DNA of 6,765 nt from Actinomycetes bacterium (GCA_021794705.1 JAJYQH010000198.1:1-6765); one strand, 5' to 3'. Counted from the stretch's first letter, positions 1 to 5,777 are shown. The notes: a model not told the origin generated them from the letters alone. Program-made: numbers and translations.

Positions 1-2
1 GC

Positions 3-395
3 GGCACGCCCGAGGACGCCGGGCGGCTCGCCTCCGTGAGCGACCTGCTGGCCGGCGCCGCCTGGTACGAGCGGGAGATCCACGACTTCTTCGGCGTCCG
101 CTTCGTCCCCGTCCCCGGGGCTCCGGACCCCGGCCTCGACCGGCCGCTGCTCAACCACAACCCCCACCTGCGCCCGCTGCGCAAGGACGTCGTCCTGCCG
201 GCCCGGGTCGGCACCCCGTGGCCCGGTGCCAAGGAGCCCGGCGAGGACGCCGCGGCCCCGAGCCGCCGGCGGATGGCGCCCCCCGGCGTCCCCGACCCCG
301 AGATCTGGGGACAGCGACCACCGGGGCAGCCGGCGCCCACGCCGGAGGAGATGGCCGCGGCGCTGTCCGGCGGCCGGGTGAGGAGGCGGCGATGA
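3..395 (+). CDS. NuoC-like 30-kDa subunit of a complex I-related complex (5' truncated)
   Basis: This is the C-terminal part of a NuoC/30-kDa-type subunit. In complex I and group 4 [NiFe] hydrogenases this subunit sits in the peripheral arm next to the NuoD/large subunit. The open frame runs in from the window edge; the GTG at 36 is an internal valine codon, not a start. The visible sequence has the family signature: the SVSDLL stretch, then WYEREIHDFFGVRF (the ERE-x2-D-x-x-G motif), then HNPHLRPLRKD. After that comes a proline- and arginine-rich tail of about 70 residues (PWPGAKEP, then SRRRMAPPGVP) not typical of NADH-dehydrogenase NuoC. The stop overlaps the next start (ATGA, 392-395), so the two are translationally coupled. 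A NuoI-like gene follows directly, with no NuoD, E, F or G between, which suggests a hydrogenase-4/Ech-like complex rather than standard complex I. The family call is secure; the exact complex is inferred. Confidence 0.8.
   Translation, partial: GTPEDAGRLASVSDLLAGAAWYEREIHDFFGVRFVPVPGAPDPGLDRPLLNHNPHLRPLRKDVVLPARVGTPWPGAKEPGEDAAAPSRRRMAPPGVPDPEIWGQRPPGQPAPTPEEMAAALSGGRVRRRR
381..386 (+). promoter_or_regulatory. Ribosome binding site of the NuoI-like gene
   Basis: A perfect AGGAGG lies 5 nt before the ATG at 392, inside the 3' end of the NuoC-like gene. It fixes the start of the short ferredoxin-like subunit, although the same frame stays open upstream to 218. Confidence 0.8.
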
Positions 396-745
396 GCGAC
401 CCCACCCCGGCCTCCACCCTGCACGGGTCGATCCGGCTCATCCCCTCGGCCTGCACGTCGTGCATGATCTGCGCCCGGGAGTGCCCCACGTGGTGCATCC
501 ACATCGACTCGCACACCGAGGCCCTTACCGACCTGCCGCCGGGAACCCGGGAACGCAGCCGCAACGTGCTCGACCGGTTCGAGATTGACTGGTCGCTGTG
601 CATGTACTGCGGCATCTGCGTCGAGCAGTGCCCCTTCGACGCGCTCGAGTGGGCCGGGGCCCACGTCGCCCCGGCCGGTGAGCTGGGAGACCTCGTCCAC
701 GGGGTGGAGCGCCTGAGCCGGTCGCGGGGATCCGAGTGCTCGTGA
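392..745 (+). CDS. Short NuoI-like 2x[4Fe-4S] electron-transfer subunit
   Basis: This 117-aa protein carries two complete CxxCxxCxxxCP motifs: C21/C24/C27/C31 and C70/C73/C76/C80. It therefore binds two [4Fe-4S] clusters and matches the NuoI/HycF/EchF family, which passes electrons along the peripheral arm of complex I-like machines. It is much shorter than NuoI of E. coli complex I (about 180 aa) and lacks the usual N-terminal membrane-associated helix extension, which brings it nearer the small EchF-type subunits. The spacer between the cluster motifs (residues 33-69) is long and contains the conserved-looking stretch FEIDWSLCMYCG. The start at 392 is chosen because a perfect AGGAGG lies 5 nt upstream and it overlaps the preceding stop. 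Its own stop (743-745) lies within the start region of the following mannosyltransferase gene, so all three genes probably share one mRNA. Confidence 0.87.
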   Translation: MSDPTPASTLHGSIRLIPSACTSCMICARECPTWCIHIDSHTEALTDLPPGTRERSRNVLDRFEIDWSLCMYCGICVEQCPFDALEWAGAHVAPAGELGDLVHGVERLSRSRGSECS

Positions 746-2280
746 CCGACTCCGTGACGGTGACCCCGCCCGACCCTCATGCCGCTCCCGTCAGGGGAGG
801 GCTGGTGACGGCGGGGCACGCCGTCGCCGACGCCTGGCGGGTGCGGACGGTGCGCCGGGGGTTCTACGCGACCCTCGCCATTGCCGTCGGCTCCCTCTCG
901 CCGGCCTACCTGCCCCGCTCGTCGCCGTGGTGGTCTCCGCTCAACACGCTGCACTTCAACGGCGTGGGCGCGCGCGTCGTCGGCACCCTGCTCGTGCTGG
1001 GCGGCATCGGCGTCCTCGTCGACGCGTGGTTCCAGCTGCGGCCCCTCCCCGGCGCAGAGGGCGGCGCCCTCGTCTACCACCGGCTGCGGCACTGGGCGAT
1101 CCTCGCCATCTGGGGACTCCCGTTCCTGGCCGCCCCGCCGATCCTCAGTCAGGACGCCTACTCGTATGCCGCGCAGGGCTGGCTCGTGCACAACCACATC
1201 GACCCCTACCGGGCCGGCCCCGGGGTACTGCCCGGGGCGTTCGCCGACCAGGTCGCGTGGGTGTGGCGCTACACGCCCGCGCCCTACGGGCCGCTCAGCC
1301 TCCAGATCGCCCACGTGCTCGACGCCCTGGCCTCGTACCACCCCTACCTGTCCGCCCTGCTGATGCGCATCCCCGCGCTGCTCGGCGTCGTGTGCATCGG
1401 CCTGCTCGTTCCGCGGATCGCCCGGCAGATGGGCATCGACCCGGCGCCCGCCGCCTGGTTCGCCACCCTCAACCCGATCCTCGTCATCGACTTCATCGGC
1501 GGCGCGCACAACGACTCCCTCATGCTCGGCTTCATCGTCCTCGGCCTGTGGCTGGCCGGACGCCGCGGACGCTGGTGGATCGTCGCCGCCCTCATCATCG
1601 GCGTCGGGGCGAGCGTCAAGCAGCCGGCGTTCCTCGCCGCCTACGCGGTGCCCCTCATCGCCCGCCCGTGGACGAGCTGGCGCTGGCGCGAGACCGGCAT
1701 CGCGGTCGCCCGCGGCCTCGCCGCCCTCCTGCTCTCGGTGGCGGCGTTCGTCGGTGTCACCGAGCTCACCGGACTCGGCTATGGCTGGTCGAACGCGGTG
1801 AACGTGCCCGGCCTGGTGATCACGGTGTCCCCGTCGACCACCCTCGGGTACGGCCTGCAGTTCCTCGTCAACCTCGTCCACCTCGACCCGACGGGCCACC
1901 TCGTCGTGCGGTACACGCGCACGGTGTTCCTCGTCGTGGCGGGCCTCATCGTCGCGCTCATGGCGTTCACCACCGCGCGCCGGCGTCCGATCACGTTCGT
2001 CTCGTACGGCTACCTGGCCGTCGCCTTCCTCAGCCCCGCGCTGCACACGTGGTACGTGCTGTGGGGCGGCGTCCTCGTGCCGCTCACCCGTCCCGGGGAA
2101 CGGCAGGTGCGGTTCGGGGTGTGGACGACGATCGCGCTGCTGAGCTACGCGGCGATCAACCTGTCGTGGCGCAACGGTCTCGTGGCGCTCGGTATCGCCG
2201 CGCTGGTGGCCTACCTGTGGATGGTGCACGAGCACCATGTCGCCACCCGGGCCGCGGAGGCCTCCGCCGACCCTGACTAA
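736..2280 (+). CDS. mptB: MptB-like polyprenol-phosphomannose-dependent alpha-1,6-mannosyltransferase (GT-C membrane protein)
   Basis: A 514-aa polytopic membrane protein with roughly a dozen hydrophobic segments (for example about 43-60, 77-98, 118-136, 205-228, 238-275, 279-310, 324-342, 395-412, 418-435, 461-478 and 481-497). It matches the MptA/MptB family of GT-C enzymes, which transfer mannose from a polyprenyl-phosphate carrier on the outer face of the membrane during lipomannan or related glycan synthesis. Family-like motifs are SQDAYSYAAQGW, with the likely catalytic acidic residue at D140; HIDPYRAGP (154-162); RYTPAPYGPL (178-187); GGAHND (255-260); VKQPAF (294-299); and HTWY (437-440). 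The GTG at 736 has GGGGA 5 nt upstream. A GTG at 742 would give a four-base GTGA overlap with the upstream stop and is an equally usable start. Its position directly behind an electron-transfer subunit is odd. The exact acceptor cannot be told from sequence. Confidence 0.78.
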   Translation: MLVTDSVTVTPPDPHAAPVRGGLVTAGHAVADAWRVRTVRRGFYATLAIAVGSLSPAYLPRSSPWWSPLNTLHFNGVGARVVGTLLVLGGIGVLVDAWFQLRPLPGAEGGALVYHRLRHWAILAIWGLPFLAAPPILSQDAYSYAAQGWLVHNHIDPYRAGPGVLPGAFADQVAWVWRYTPAPYGPLSLQIAHVLDALASYHPYLSALLMRIPALLGVVCIGLLVPRIARQMGIDPAPAAWFATLNPILVIDFIGGAHNDSLMLGFIVLGLWLAGRRGRWWIVAALIIGVGASVKQPAFLAAYAVPLIARPWTSWRWRETGIAVARGLAALLLSVAAFVGVTELTGLGYGWSNAVNVPGLVITVSPSTTLGYGLQFLVNLVHLDPTGHLVVRYTRTVFLVVAGLIVALMAFTTARRRPITFVSYGYLAVAFLSPALHTWYVLWGGVLVPLTRPGERQVRFGVWTTIALLSYAAINLSWRNGLVALGIAALVAYLWMVHEHHVATRAAEASADPD

Positions 2281-2431
2281 GGGTGGCCTCTCGATCCCAC
2301 GTCGGTGCGTCGCGCGCTGCGCCCGACTTTGATGGTTCAAAATGGAGGTGGAACTCTTGTGGCCGCTTCCGGGCGCGACGCCATGAAGTCCGGTCGGGTC
2401 ACGGAGTGACAACAGTGAGGAGCGGGGCGAG
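2281..2431. other. Intergenic region before the hydrolase gene, with a short A/T-rich inverted repeat
   Basis: This 151-bp gap separates the mannosyltransferase stop from the next gene. Its only low-GC patch contains the inverted repeat TTTGA-TGGT-TCAAA (2328-2341), running into CAAAAT (2338-2343), which could serve as a weak -10 element. No matching -35 is evident. The repeat could be a regulator's operator, but five-base arms are short. A small open frame on the + strand at 2283-2516 has no family character and is not called a gene. Confidence 0.35.
2417..2422 (+). promoter_or_regulatory. Ribosome binding site of the hydrolase gene
   Basis: GAGGAG ends 9 nt before the ATG at 2432 and supports that start. 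Confidence 0.65.
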
Positions 2432-3490
2432 ATGGATCGCCGCGAAGTGCGCTTCGAGGTGCACGAGGGTGTCGGATATGTCGAGTTGGGTCGGCCGCGG
2501 ACCATCAACGCTCTGACGGCGGACATGCTGCTGCAGATCGACCTGGTCCTGTCGGCGTGGGCCACGGATCCCGCCGTCGACGAGGTGCAGCTCACCGGGG
2601 TGGGCGAGCGGGGATTCTGTTCGGGTGCCGACGTGCGCCTGCTGCGCGCCATGGTGCTCACCGACCCCGACCGGGCGGTGCGGTTCTTCGAGCGCGAGTA
2701 CGCCGTGAACGCCCTCATCGCCGAATACCCCAAGCCCGTCACCGCGCTCATGCGGGGCATCACCATGGGCGGAGGCCTCGGCCTGGCACAGCACGCCACC
2801 CAGCGGGTCGCCACGCCCGACCTGCGGTGGGCGATGCCCGAGACCACCATCGGTTTCTTCCCCGACGTCGGCGTCCTGTACGAACTGTCGCGCCTGCCCG
2901 GCGAGATCGGCACCTACCTCGCGCTCACCGGGGTCAGCATCGACGCGGCGTCCGCGAAGTGGGCGGGTCTCGTCGACCGGATCGACGCCCCCGCGCCCCG
3001 GTTCCCGTCGCACTGCGCGCTGTCGGCCGCCCGGTGGTGGATCGACGAGTGCTTCGTGGGCGACGACCCCGGGCTCATCGTGCACCGGCTCGAGACGCAC
3101 TGGTTCGACCGGGCCCGGGCGGCCGGCGCCCTGCTGCGCACCAAGTCGCCGCTGGCGGTCTCGCTCAGCCTCGAAGCCATCCGGCGGGCTCGCCGGCTGC
3201 ACTCGGTGCGCGAGGTGCTCGCGCAGGACCTCGCCCTGGCCCGGAACCTGCTCTGGGAGACCGACTTCGTCGAGGGCGTCCGCGCGCAGGTCGTCGACAA
3301 GGACCGCTCACCCCGGTGGTGGCACGCCCGGGTCGAGGACGTGCCGCGCGACCTCGTGCTCGGCAAGTTCGCGGGGGCGCCCGTCGTCGCTCCCGACAAG
3401 CACCTCAGTGCGGTCGTGCTACCCGACGCCGTCGACGACGTAATCGACGACGACTGGCGCATGATCGCTCATCCGCTCCTCGCAGGATGA
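2432..3490 (+). CDS. 3-hydroxyisobutyryl-CoA hydrolase (enoyl-CoA hydratase/isomerase superfamily)
   Basis: A 352-aa crotonase-fold enzyme of the HIBCH subgroup, which hydrolyses 3-hydroxyisobutyryl-CoA to 3-hydroxyisobutyrate and CoA in valine breakdown. Visible features, in order, are GFCSGADVRLL (61-71), which lines the CoA pocket; GITMGGGLGL (109-118), the oxyanion-hole glycine loop; and MPETTIGFFPDVG (135-147). E137 and D145 there have the same spacing as the paired catalytic acids of human HIBCH. The C-terminal DFVEGVRAQVVDKDRSPRWW stretch is typical of HIBCH and separates it from plain enoyl-CoA hydratases. The length fits the family (about 345-385 aa). The gene is isolated, with no acyl-CoA dehydrogenase or semialdehyde dehydrogenase beside it. 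Its last 72 bp overlap the convergent xthA gene codon-on-codon. A related thioesterase specificity cannot be excluded. Confidence 0.87.
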   Translation: MDRREVRFEVHEGVGYVELGRPRTINALTADMLLQIDLVLSAWATDPAVDEVQLTGVGERGFCSGADVRLLRAMVLTDPDRAVRFFEREYAVNALIAEYPKPVTALMRGITMGGGLGLAQHATQRVATPDLRWAMPETTIGFFPDVGVLYELSRLPGEIGTYLALTGVSIDAASAKWAGLVDRIDAPAPRFPSHCALSAARWWIDECFVGDDPGLIVHRLETHWFDRARAAGALLRTKSPLAVSLSLEAIRRARRLHSVREVLAQDLALARNLLWETDFVEGVRAQVVDKDRSPRWWHARVEDVPRDLVLGKFAGAPVVAPDKHLSAVVLPDAVDDVIDDDWRMIAHPLLAG

Positions 3491-4315
3491 CTCCCGAGCC
3501 ACCCAGGCACGGGTGGCCGAGCGGGCCAGCCGCGGCGTGGCGAGGTGGTAGTCGATGCGCCACCCCGAGTCGTTGACGAACGAGCTCTCGAACCAGCTCC
3601 ACCACGAGTAGGGACCCGGCACGCCCGGATGCAGCCGACGGACGACGTCGACCAGCGTCCGCGGGGAGATCTGGGCGTCGATCCAGGCCCGCTCCTCGGG
3701 CAGAAAGCCCTCGCTGCGCCGTGCCCGACGCCAGTGCCGCACGTCGAGCTCGGTGTGGGCGATGTTGAAATCGCCCATGACGAGGAACTGCCGACCGGCG
3801 GTCAGGGCCGCACGGCGTGAGCGGTGCAGCTGGCGGGCGAACCCGGTCATGAACCGCAGCTTCCGCTCGAAGCGGGCCTGTCCCTCGGGCCCGTCCTCGG
3901 GGACGCCGCCCTTGGGCAGGTAGAGGGAGGCGACGGTGAGCGGCCGGTCGGCCAGGTCGACCTCGATGTAGCGTCCCTCGGTGTCGAAGCGCCGCAGTTC
4001 GCGGGCCACCGGCACCGGGTGGTCGGGGAGGTGGAGCTGGTCGCCCTGGGGATCGACGAGGACGACGTCGGTGCCCCACGTGCGAATGGCCGCCGGGCGC
4101 TGCCGGGTGAGCACGGCGACGCCGTTGCGTCCGGCCCTGGCGCCCGAGTCGTAGGCCGCCCAGTAGCCCCGGAAGGCCTCGACGGGCAGCGCGGGGATGG
4201 GGCAGCGCACCTCTTGCAGCGCCACGACGTCGGGGTCGGTGGCGGCCATCCAGTCGGCCACCCCGCGGCGCAGGGCGGCGCGGATCCCGTTGACGTTGTG
4301 GGTGGCGATGCGCAC
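3419..4315 (-). CDS. xthA: Exodeoxyribonuclease III / AP endonuclease (Xth family)
   Basis: A 298-aa member of the endonuclease/exonuclease/phosphatase family. These enzymes act at abasic sites and degrade one strand from 3' ends in base-excision repair. All active-site landmarks are visible: N7 in THNVNGIR, E35 in LQEVR, Y132 in SLYLPKGG, D182 and N184 in MGDFN, D255 in GWRIDYHL, and D284/H285 in MSDHAPV. They correspond to N7, E34, Y109, D151, N153, D229, D258 and H259 of E. coli ExoIII. The protein is about 30 residues longer than E. coli ExoIII. The GTG start at 4315 begins exactly at the conserved N-terminal MRIATHNVNGIR. There is no Shine-Dalgarno sequence, but a -10-like TACCCT lies 7 nt upstream, so translation is probably leaderless. 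A LexA-type box and a damage-type promoter lie upstream. The 3' end overlaps the convergent hydrolase gene by 72 bp. Confidence 0.92.
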   Translation of the reverse strand: MRIATHNVNGIRAALRRGVADWMAATDPDVVALQEVRCPIPALPVEAFRGYWAAYDSGARAGRNGVAVLTRQRPAAIRTWGTDVVLVDPQGDQLHLPDHPVPVARELRRFDTEGRYIEVDLADRPLTVASLYLPKGGVPEDGPEGQARFERKLRFMTGFARQLHRSRRAALTAGRQFLVMGDFNIAHTELDVRHWRRARRSEGFLPEERAWIDAQISPRTLVDVVRRLHPGVPGPYSWWSWFESSFVNDSGWRIDYHLATPRLARSATRAWVARESSCEERMSDHAPVVVDYVVDGVG

Positions 4316-4322
4316 GGCAGCC

Positions 4323-4345
4323 AGGGTAGGTACCGCGTCCGACAG
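4323..4345 (-). promoter_or_regulatory. Putative RecA-independent (PafBC-type) leaderless promoter of xthA
   Basis: On the minus strand CTGTCGGAC (4345-4337) is followed by exactly 8 nt and then TACCCT (4328-4323). This fits the published actinobacterial RecA-NDp layout TTGTCRGTG-N8-TAN3T: 6 of 9 positions of the upstream element, including the TGTCRG core, the exact spacing, and the TAnnnT -10. Seven nt then lead to the GTG start, so the transcript would start at or next to the start codon. The element matches are seen; control by PafBC is inferred. Confidence 0.55.
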
Positions 4346-4362
4346 TCGCGAAATCCGGCTCG

Positions 4363-4378
4363 TCGAACCGGTGTTCGG
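4363..4378. promoter_or_regulatory. Putative LexA (SOS) box upstream of xthA
   Basis: TCGAACCGGTGTTCGG carries perfect CGAAC-N4-GTTCG arms and matches 13 of 14 positions of the Gram-positive SOS box CGAACRNRYGTTCG; the mycobacterial form is TCGAAC-N4-GTTCGA. It begins 48 bp before the xthA start codon and 122 bp before the start of the divergent kinase gene. DNA-damage control of the repair nuclease is the natural reading. Confidence 0.6.
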
Positions 4379-4393
4379 CGAAATTCACTCCAG

Positions 4394-4430
4394 CTGCCGC
4401 ACCCTGGCCCCGGGGCGGCGGGTGTGGCAG
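4394..4430. repeat. GC-rich stem-loop between xthA and the kinase gene
   Basis: CTGCCGCACCC (4394-4404) pairs with GGGTGTGGCAG (4420-4430) over 11 bp with one G-U. The 15-nt loop holds the palindrome GCCCCGGGGC (4407-4416). It lies in the 5' region of the kinase gene. It could be a leader structure of the kinase mRNA or a protein-binding palindrome; no downstream T-run makes it a terminator. Confidence 0.45.
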
Positions 4431-4468
4431 GGGGTGCACGTTTCGCAGAGTCGGGGTCGGCGGCGTTG

Positions 4469-4483
4469 CCCCGGACGCCGGGG
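4469..4483 (+). repeat. Short GC hairpin just upstream of the kinase ribosome binding site
   Basis: CCCCGG-ACG-CCGGGG forms a 6-bp stem ending 6 nt before AGGAAG. It could limit ribosome access. In DNA this GC-rich, a chance match is possible. Confidence 0.3.
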
Positions 4484-4499
4484 TGGCGTAGGAAGAGTT

Positions 4500-5039
4500 G
4501 TGCTTGTCGTCATCTCCGGACTGCCCGGCACGGGGAAGTCCGCCGTCGCCGAGGCGGTCGCCGGATCCCTTGGCGCGGTGCACCTGTCCATCGACGTCGT
4601 CGAGGACGCGCTGCTCGGCGCGGGCCTGCCCCGCTCGTGGACCACCGGCGTCGCGGCCTACGAGACGGTGCGGGCGGCCGCCGAGCAGAACCTGCGGCTG
4701 GGTCGCCCGGTGGTCGTGGACGCCGTCAACGACAGCGAGCCGGCGCGCGCCACGTGGCGGAGGGCGGCCGACGGCACGGGGAGCCCCCTGCTGTTCGTGC
4801 TGCTGACCCTCGACGATCGCGAGGAGCACCGCCGCCGGCTGGAGGGGCGCGTCCGCGACCTCTCCAACGTCCCCGAGCCCACATGGGACGAGGTGCAGCA
4901 GCGGCGCGCCGGGTTCGAGCCGTGGGTGGGGGAGTGTCTCGTCATCGGTGCCGACCGGCCGGTAGCCGAGCTCGCGGACGCCGTGCTGAACACCATTCGA
5001 CGTTCACCACCGAACACGGTGGAAAACGTCGAACAGTGA
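4500..5039 (+). CDS. Small P-loop kinase / AAA-type ATP-binding protein, substrate unknown
   Basis: A 179-aa P-loop protein with a Walker A motif at its N-terminus, GLPGTGKS (7-14), a candidate substrate-binding aspartate D32 in LSIDVVEDALL, and a Walker B-like strand PVVVDAVND with D74. An Arg-rich segment follows around REEHRRRLEGRVRD, like the lid of small-molecule kinases. This arrangement is that of the AAA_33/zeta-toxin/chloramphenicol-phosphotransferase-like kinase group. The GTG at 4500 is chosen because AGGAAG lies just upstream (4490-4495) and the Walker A loop follows at once, as usual in this family; the frame is open back to 4197 but that part is antisense to xthA. It is divergent from xthA and convergent with yajQ. 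No antitoxin-like partner is seen next to it. A phosphotransferase is likely; its substrate is not recognised. Confidence 0.75.
   Translation: MLVVISGLPGTGKSAVAEAVAGSLGAVHLSIDVVEDALLGAGLPRSWTTGVAAYETVRAAAEQNLRLGRPVVVDAVNDSEPARATWRRAADGTGSPLLFVLLTLDDREEHRRRLEGRVRDLSNVPEPTWDEVQQRRAGFEPWVGECLVIGADRPVAELADAVLNTIRRSPPNTVENVEQ
4996..5033. terminator. Long hairpin between convergent kinase and yajQ genes (candidate bidirectional terminator)
   Basis: TTCGACGTT (4996-5004) pairs perfectly with AACGTCGAA (5025-5033). Inside it CCACCG (5007-5012) pairs with CGGTGG (5017-5022) around an AACA loop. That gives 15 bp interrupted by one 2x2 internal loop (CA/AA). It lies in the last codons of the kinase gene, ending just before its TGA, and 27 nt beyond the yajQ stop. 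No T-run follows on either strand, so it would be an atypical terminator, or an mRNA 3'-end stabiliser. Confidence 0.5.
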
Positions 5040-5059
5040 CCACGTCTGACGGTCGGGGC

Positions 5060-5551
5060 TCAGCGGTAGTTGGTGAACTGGAGGGCGATGTCGAAATCGG
5101 CCTCCTTGATCAGCCGCTGCACGGCCTGCAGGTCGTCGCGGCTCTTCGACGACACCCGGAGCTCGTCGCCCTGGATGAGGCACTTGACCCCCTTGGGTCC
5201 CTCGTCCCGCACCAGCTTGGAGATCTTCTTGGCCATCTCCTGGTCGATGCCCTGCTTGGTGGTGGCGGTGATCTTCCACATCTTCCCCGACAGCCGGGGC
5301 TCACCGGCGTCCAGCGCCTTGAGGCTGACCCCGCGACGGATGAGCTTGCTCTGGAACACGTCCAGCGCCGCCTTGACCCGCTCCTCGCCGTTCGACTCGA
5401 GTTCGATCGACTCGCCCGACCAGCGGATCGACGAGTCGGTGTTCTTGAAGTCGAATCGCTGCTGGATCTCCTTCGCGGCCTGGTTGAGCGCGTTGTCGAC
5501 CTCCTGCCGGTCGACGTGGCTCACGACGTCGAACGAGCTGTCGGCTGCCAT
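5060..5551 (-). CDS. yajQ: YajQ family cyclic di-GMP-binding protein
   Basis: A 163-aa cytoplasmic protein of the YajQ/DUF520 (UPF0234) family. The family has two ferredoxin-like RNP domains; members bind nucleotides or RNA, and some are c-di-GMP effectors. Recognisable segments are the N-terminal [77 protein letters not shown] and the C-terminal [10 protein letters not shown]; all are near-invariant in the family. The ATG at 5551 gives the usual 163-aa length and the canonical [10 protein letters not shown] start. GGGAGGAG (5565-5558) lies 6 nt upstream. An ATG nine codons further upstream has no such site. The gene is convergent with the kinase gene, with only 20 bp between stops. The role in this organism is unknown; the family call is firm. 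Confidence 0.95.
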   Translation of the reverse strand: MAADSSFDVVSHVDRQEVDNALNQAAKEIQQRFDFKNTDSSIRWSGESIELESNGEERVKAALDVFQSKLIRRGVSLKALDAGEPRLSGKMWKITATTKQGIDQEMAKKISKLVRDEGPKGVKCLIQGDELRVSSKSRDDLQAVQRLIKEADFDIALQFTNYR

Positions 5552-5557
5552 GCGGGT

Positions 5558-5565
5558 CTCCTCCC
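5558..5565 (-). promoter_or_regulatory. Ribosome binding site deciding the yajQ start
   Basis: On the minus strand GGGAGGAG stands 6 nt before the ATG at 5551, which selects it over the in-frame ATG at 5578 lying upstream of this site. Confidence 0.8.
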
Positions 5566-5640
5566 GATCGGGTGTCATCGGACGCCGGCGGGTGCCGCTC
5601 AGGCCGGTGTCGGGGCGCAGTGAGGGGCCGCCGATCCGGT

Positions 5641-5670
5641 TTCACAGTGATCGCCGGGCGCTGCTATCGT
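5641..5670 (+). promoter_or_regulatory. Probable tRNA-Tyr promoter
   Basis: TTCACA (5641-5646; five of six to TTGACA) and TATCGT (5665-5670; TAnnnT type) are separated by 18 bp. The -10 ends 22 nt before the mature tRNA 5' end, leaving a short leader for RNase P. Seen by motif only. Confidence 0.5.
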
Positions 5671-5692
5671 TACCGAGGCTGTTGACCAGCAC

Positions 5693-5777
5693 GGCAGGTT
5701 GCCCGAGTGGCCAAAGGGAGCGGTCTGTAAAACCGTCGGCTTCGCCTACGTAGGTTCGAACCCTACACCTGCCACCA
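5693..5777 (+). tRNA. tRNA-Tyr (anticodon GTA)
   Basis: An 85-nt class II tRNA. The acceptor stem pairs GGCAGGT (5693-5699) with ACCTGCC (5767-5773), followed by discriminator A5774 and an encoded CCA (5775-5777). The D arm is CCC...GGG. The anticodon stem GCGGT/ACCGT encloses the loop CTGTAAA with anticodon GTA at 5727-5729. A long variable arm (CGGC...), as expected for bacterial tRNA-Tyr, precedes the T arm GTAGG-TTCGAAC-CCTAC. All parts fold without mismatches except one G-U in the anticodon stem. It lies between yajQ and the gene of an unrecognised protein, both on the opposite strand. Confidence 0.97.

Noticed and set aside
151..2913. A 920-codon open frame on the minus strand opposite three genes
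   Set aside because: Its translation is Arg/Pro/His-rich low-complexity sequence without family motifs. It is the usual antisense shadow of GC-rich coding DNA, and the + strand genes carry clear family signatures.
4197..4499. N-terminal extension of the kinase to an upstream ATG
   Set aside because: The extension is antisense to the xthA N-terminus and crosses its promoter. Kinases of this type begin with the Walker A strand, and AGGAAG supports the GTG at 4500.
4385..4513. A 42-codon minus-strand frame ending with a CETCTPCH cysteine cluster
   Set aside because: The CxxCxxCH string is eye-catching, but the ATG has no spaced ribosome binding site and the sequence falls on the GC-rich stem-loop and the kinase start. 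No conservation can be judged here.
3405..4829. A long minus-strand frame through xthA and the kinase
   Set aside because: It reads xthA in another frame and gives no recognisable domain. The true frame at 3419-4315 has all ExoIII active-site residues.
4991..5033. A second SOS-like box near the kinase stop (GAAC/TTCG half-sites)
   Set aside because: The half-sites have the wrong spacing and several mismatches. They are better explained as arms of the 4996-5033 hairpin.
3824..5623. A 599-codon + strand frame antisense to xthA and yajQ
   Set aside because: The composition is typical of a shadow frame and it conflicts with three well-supported genes.
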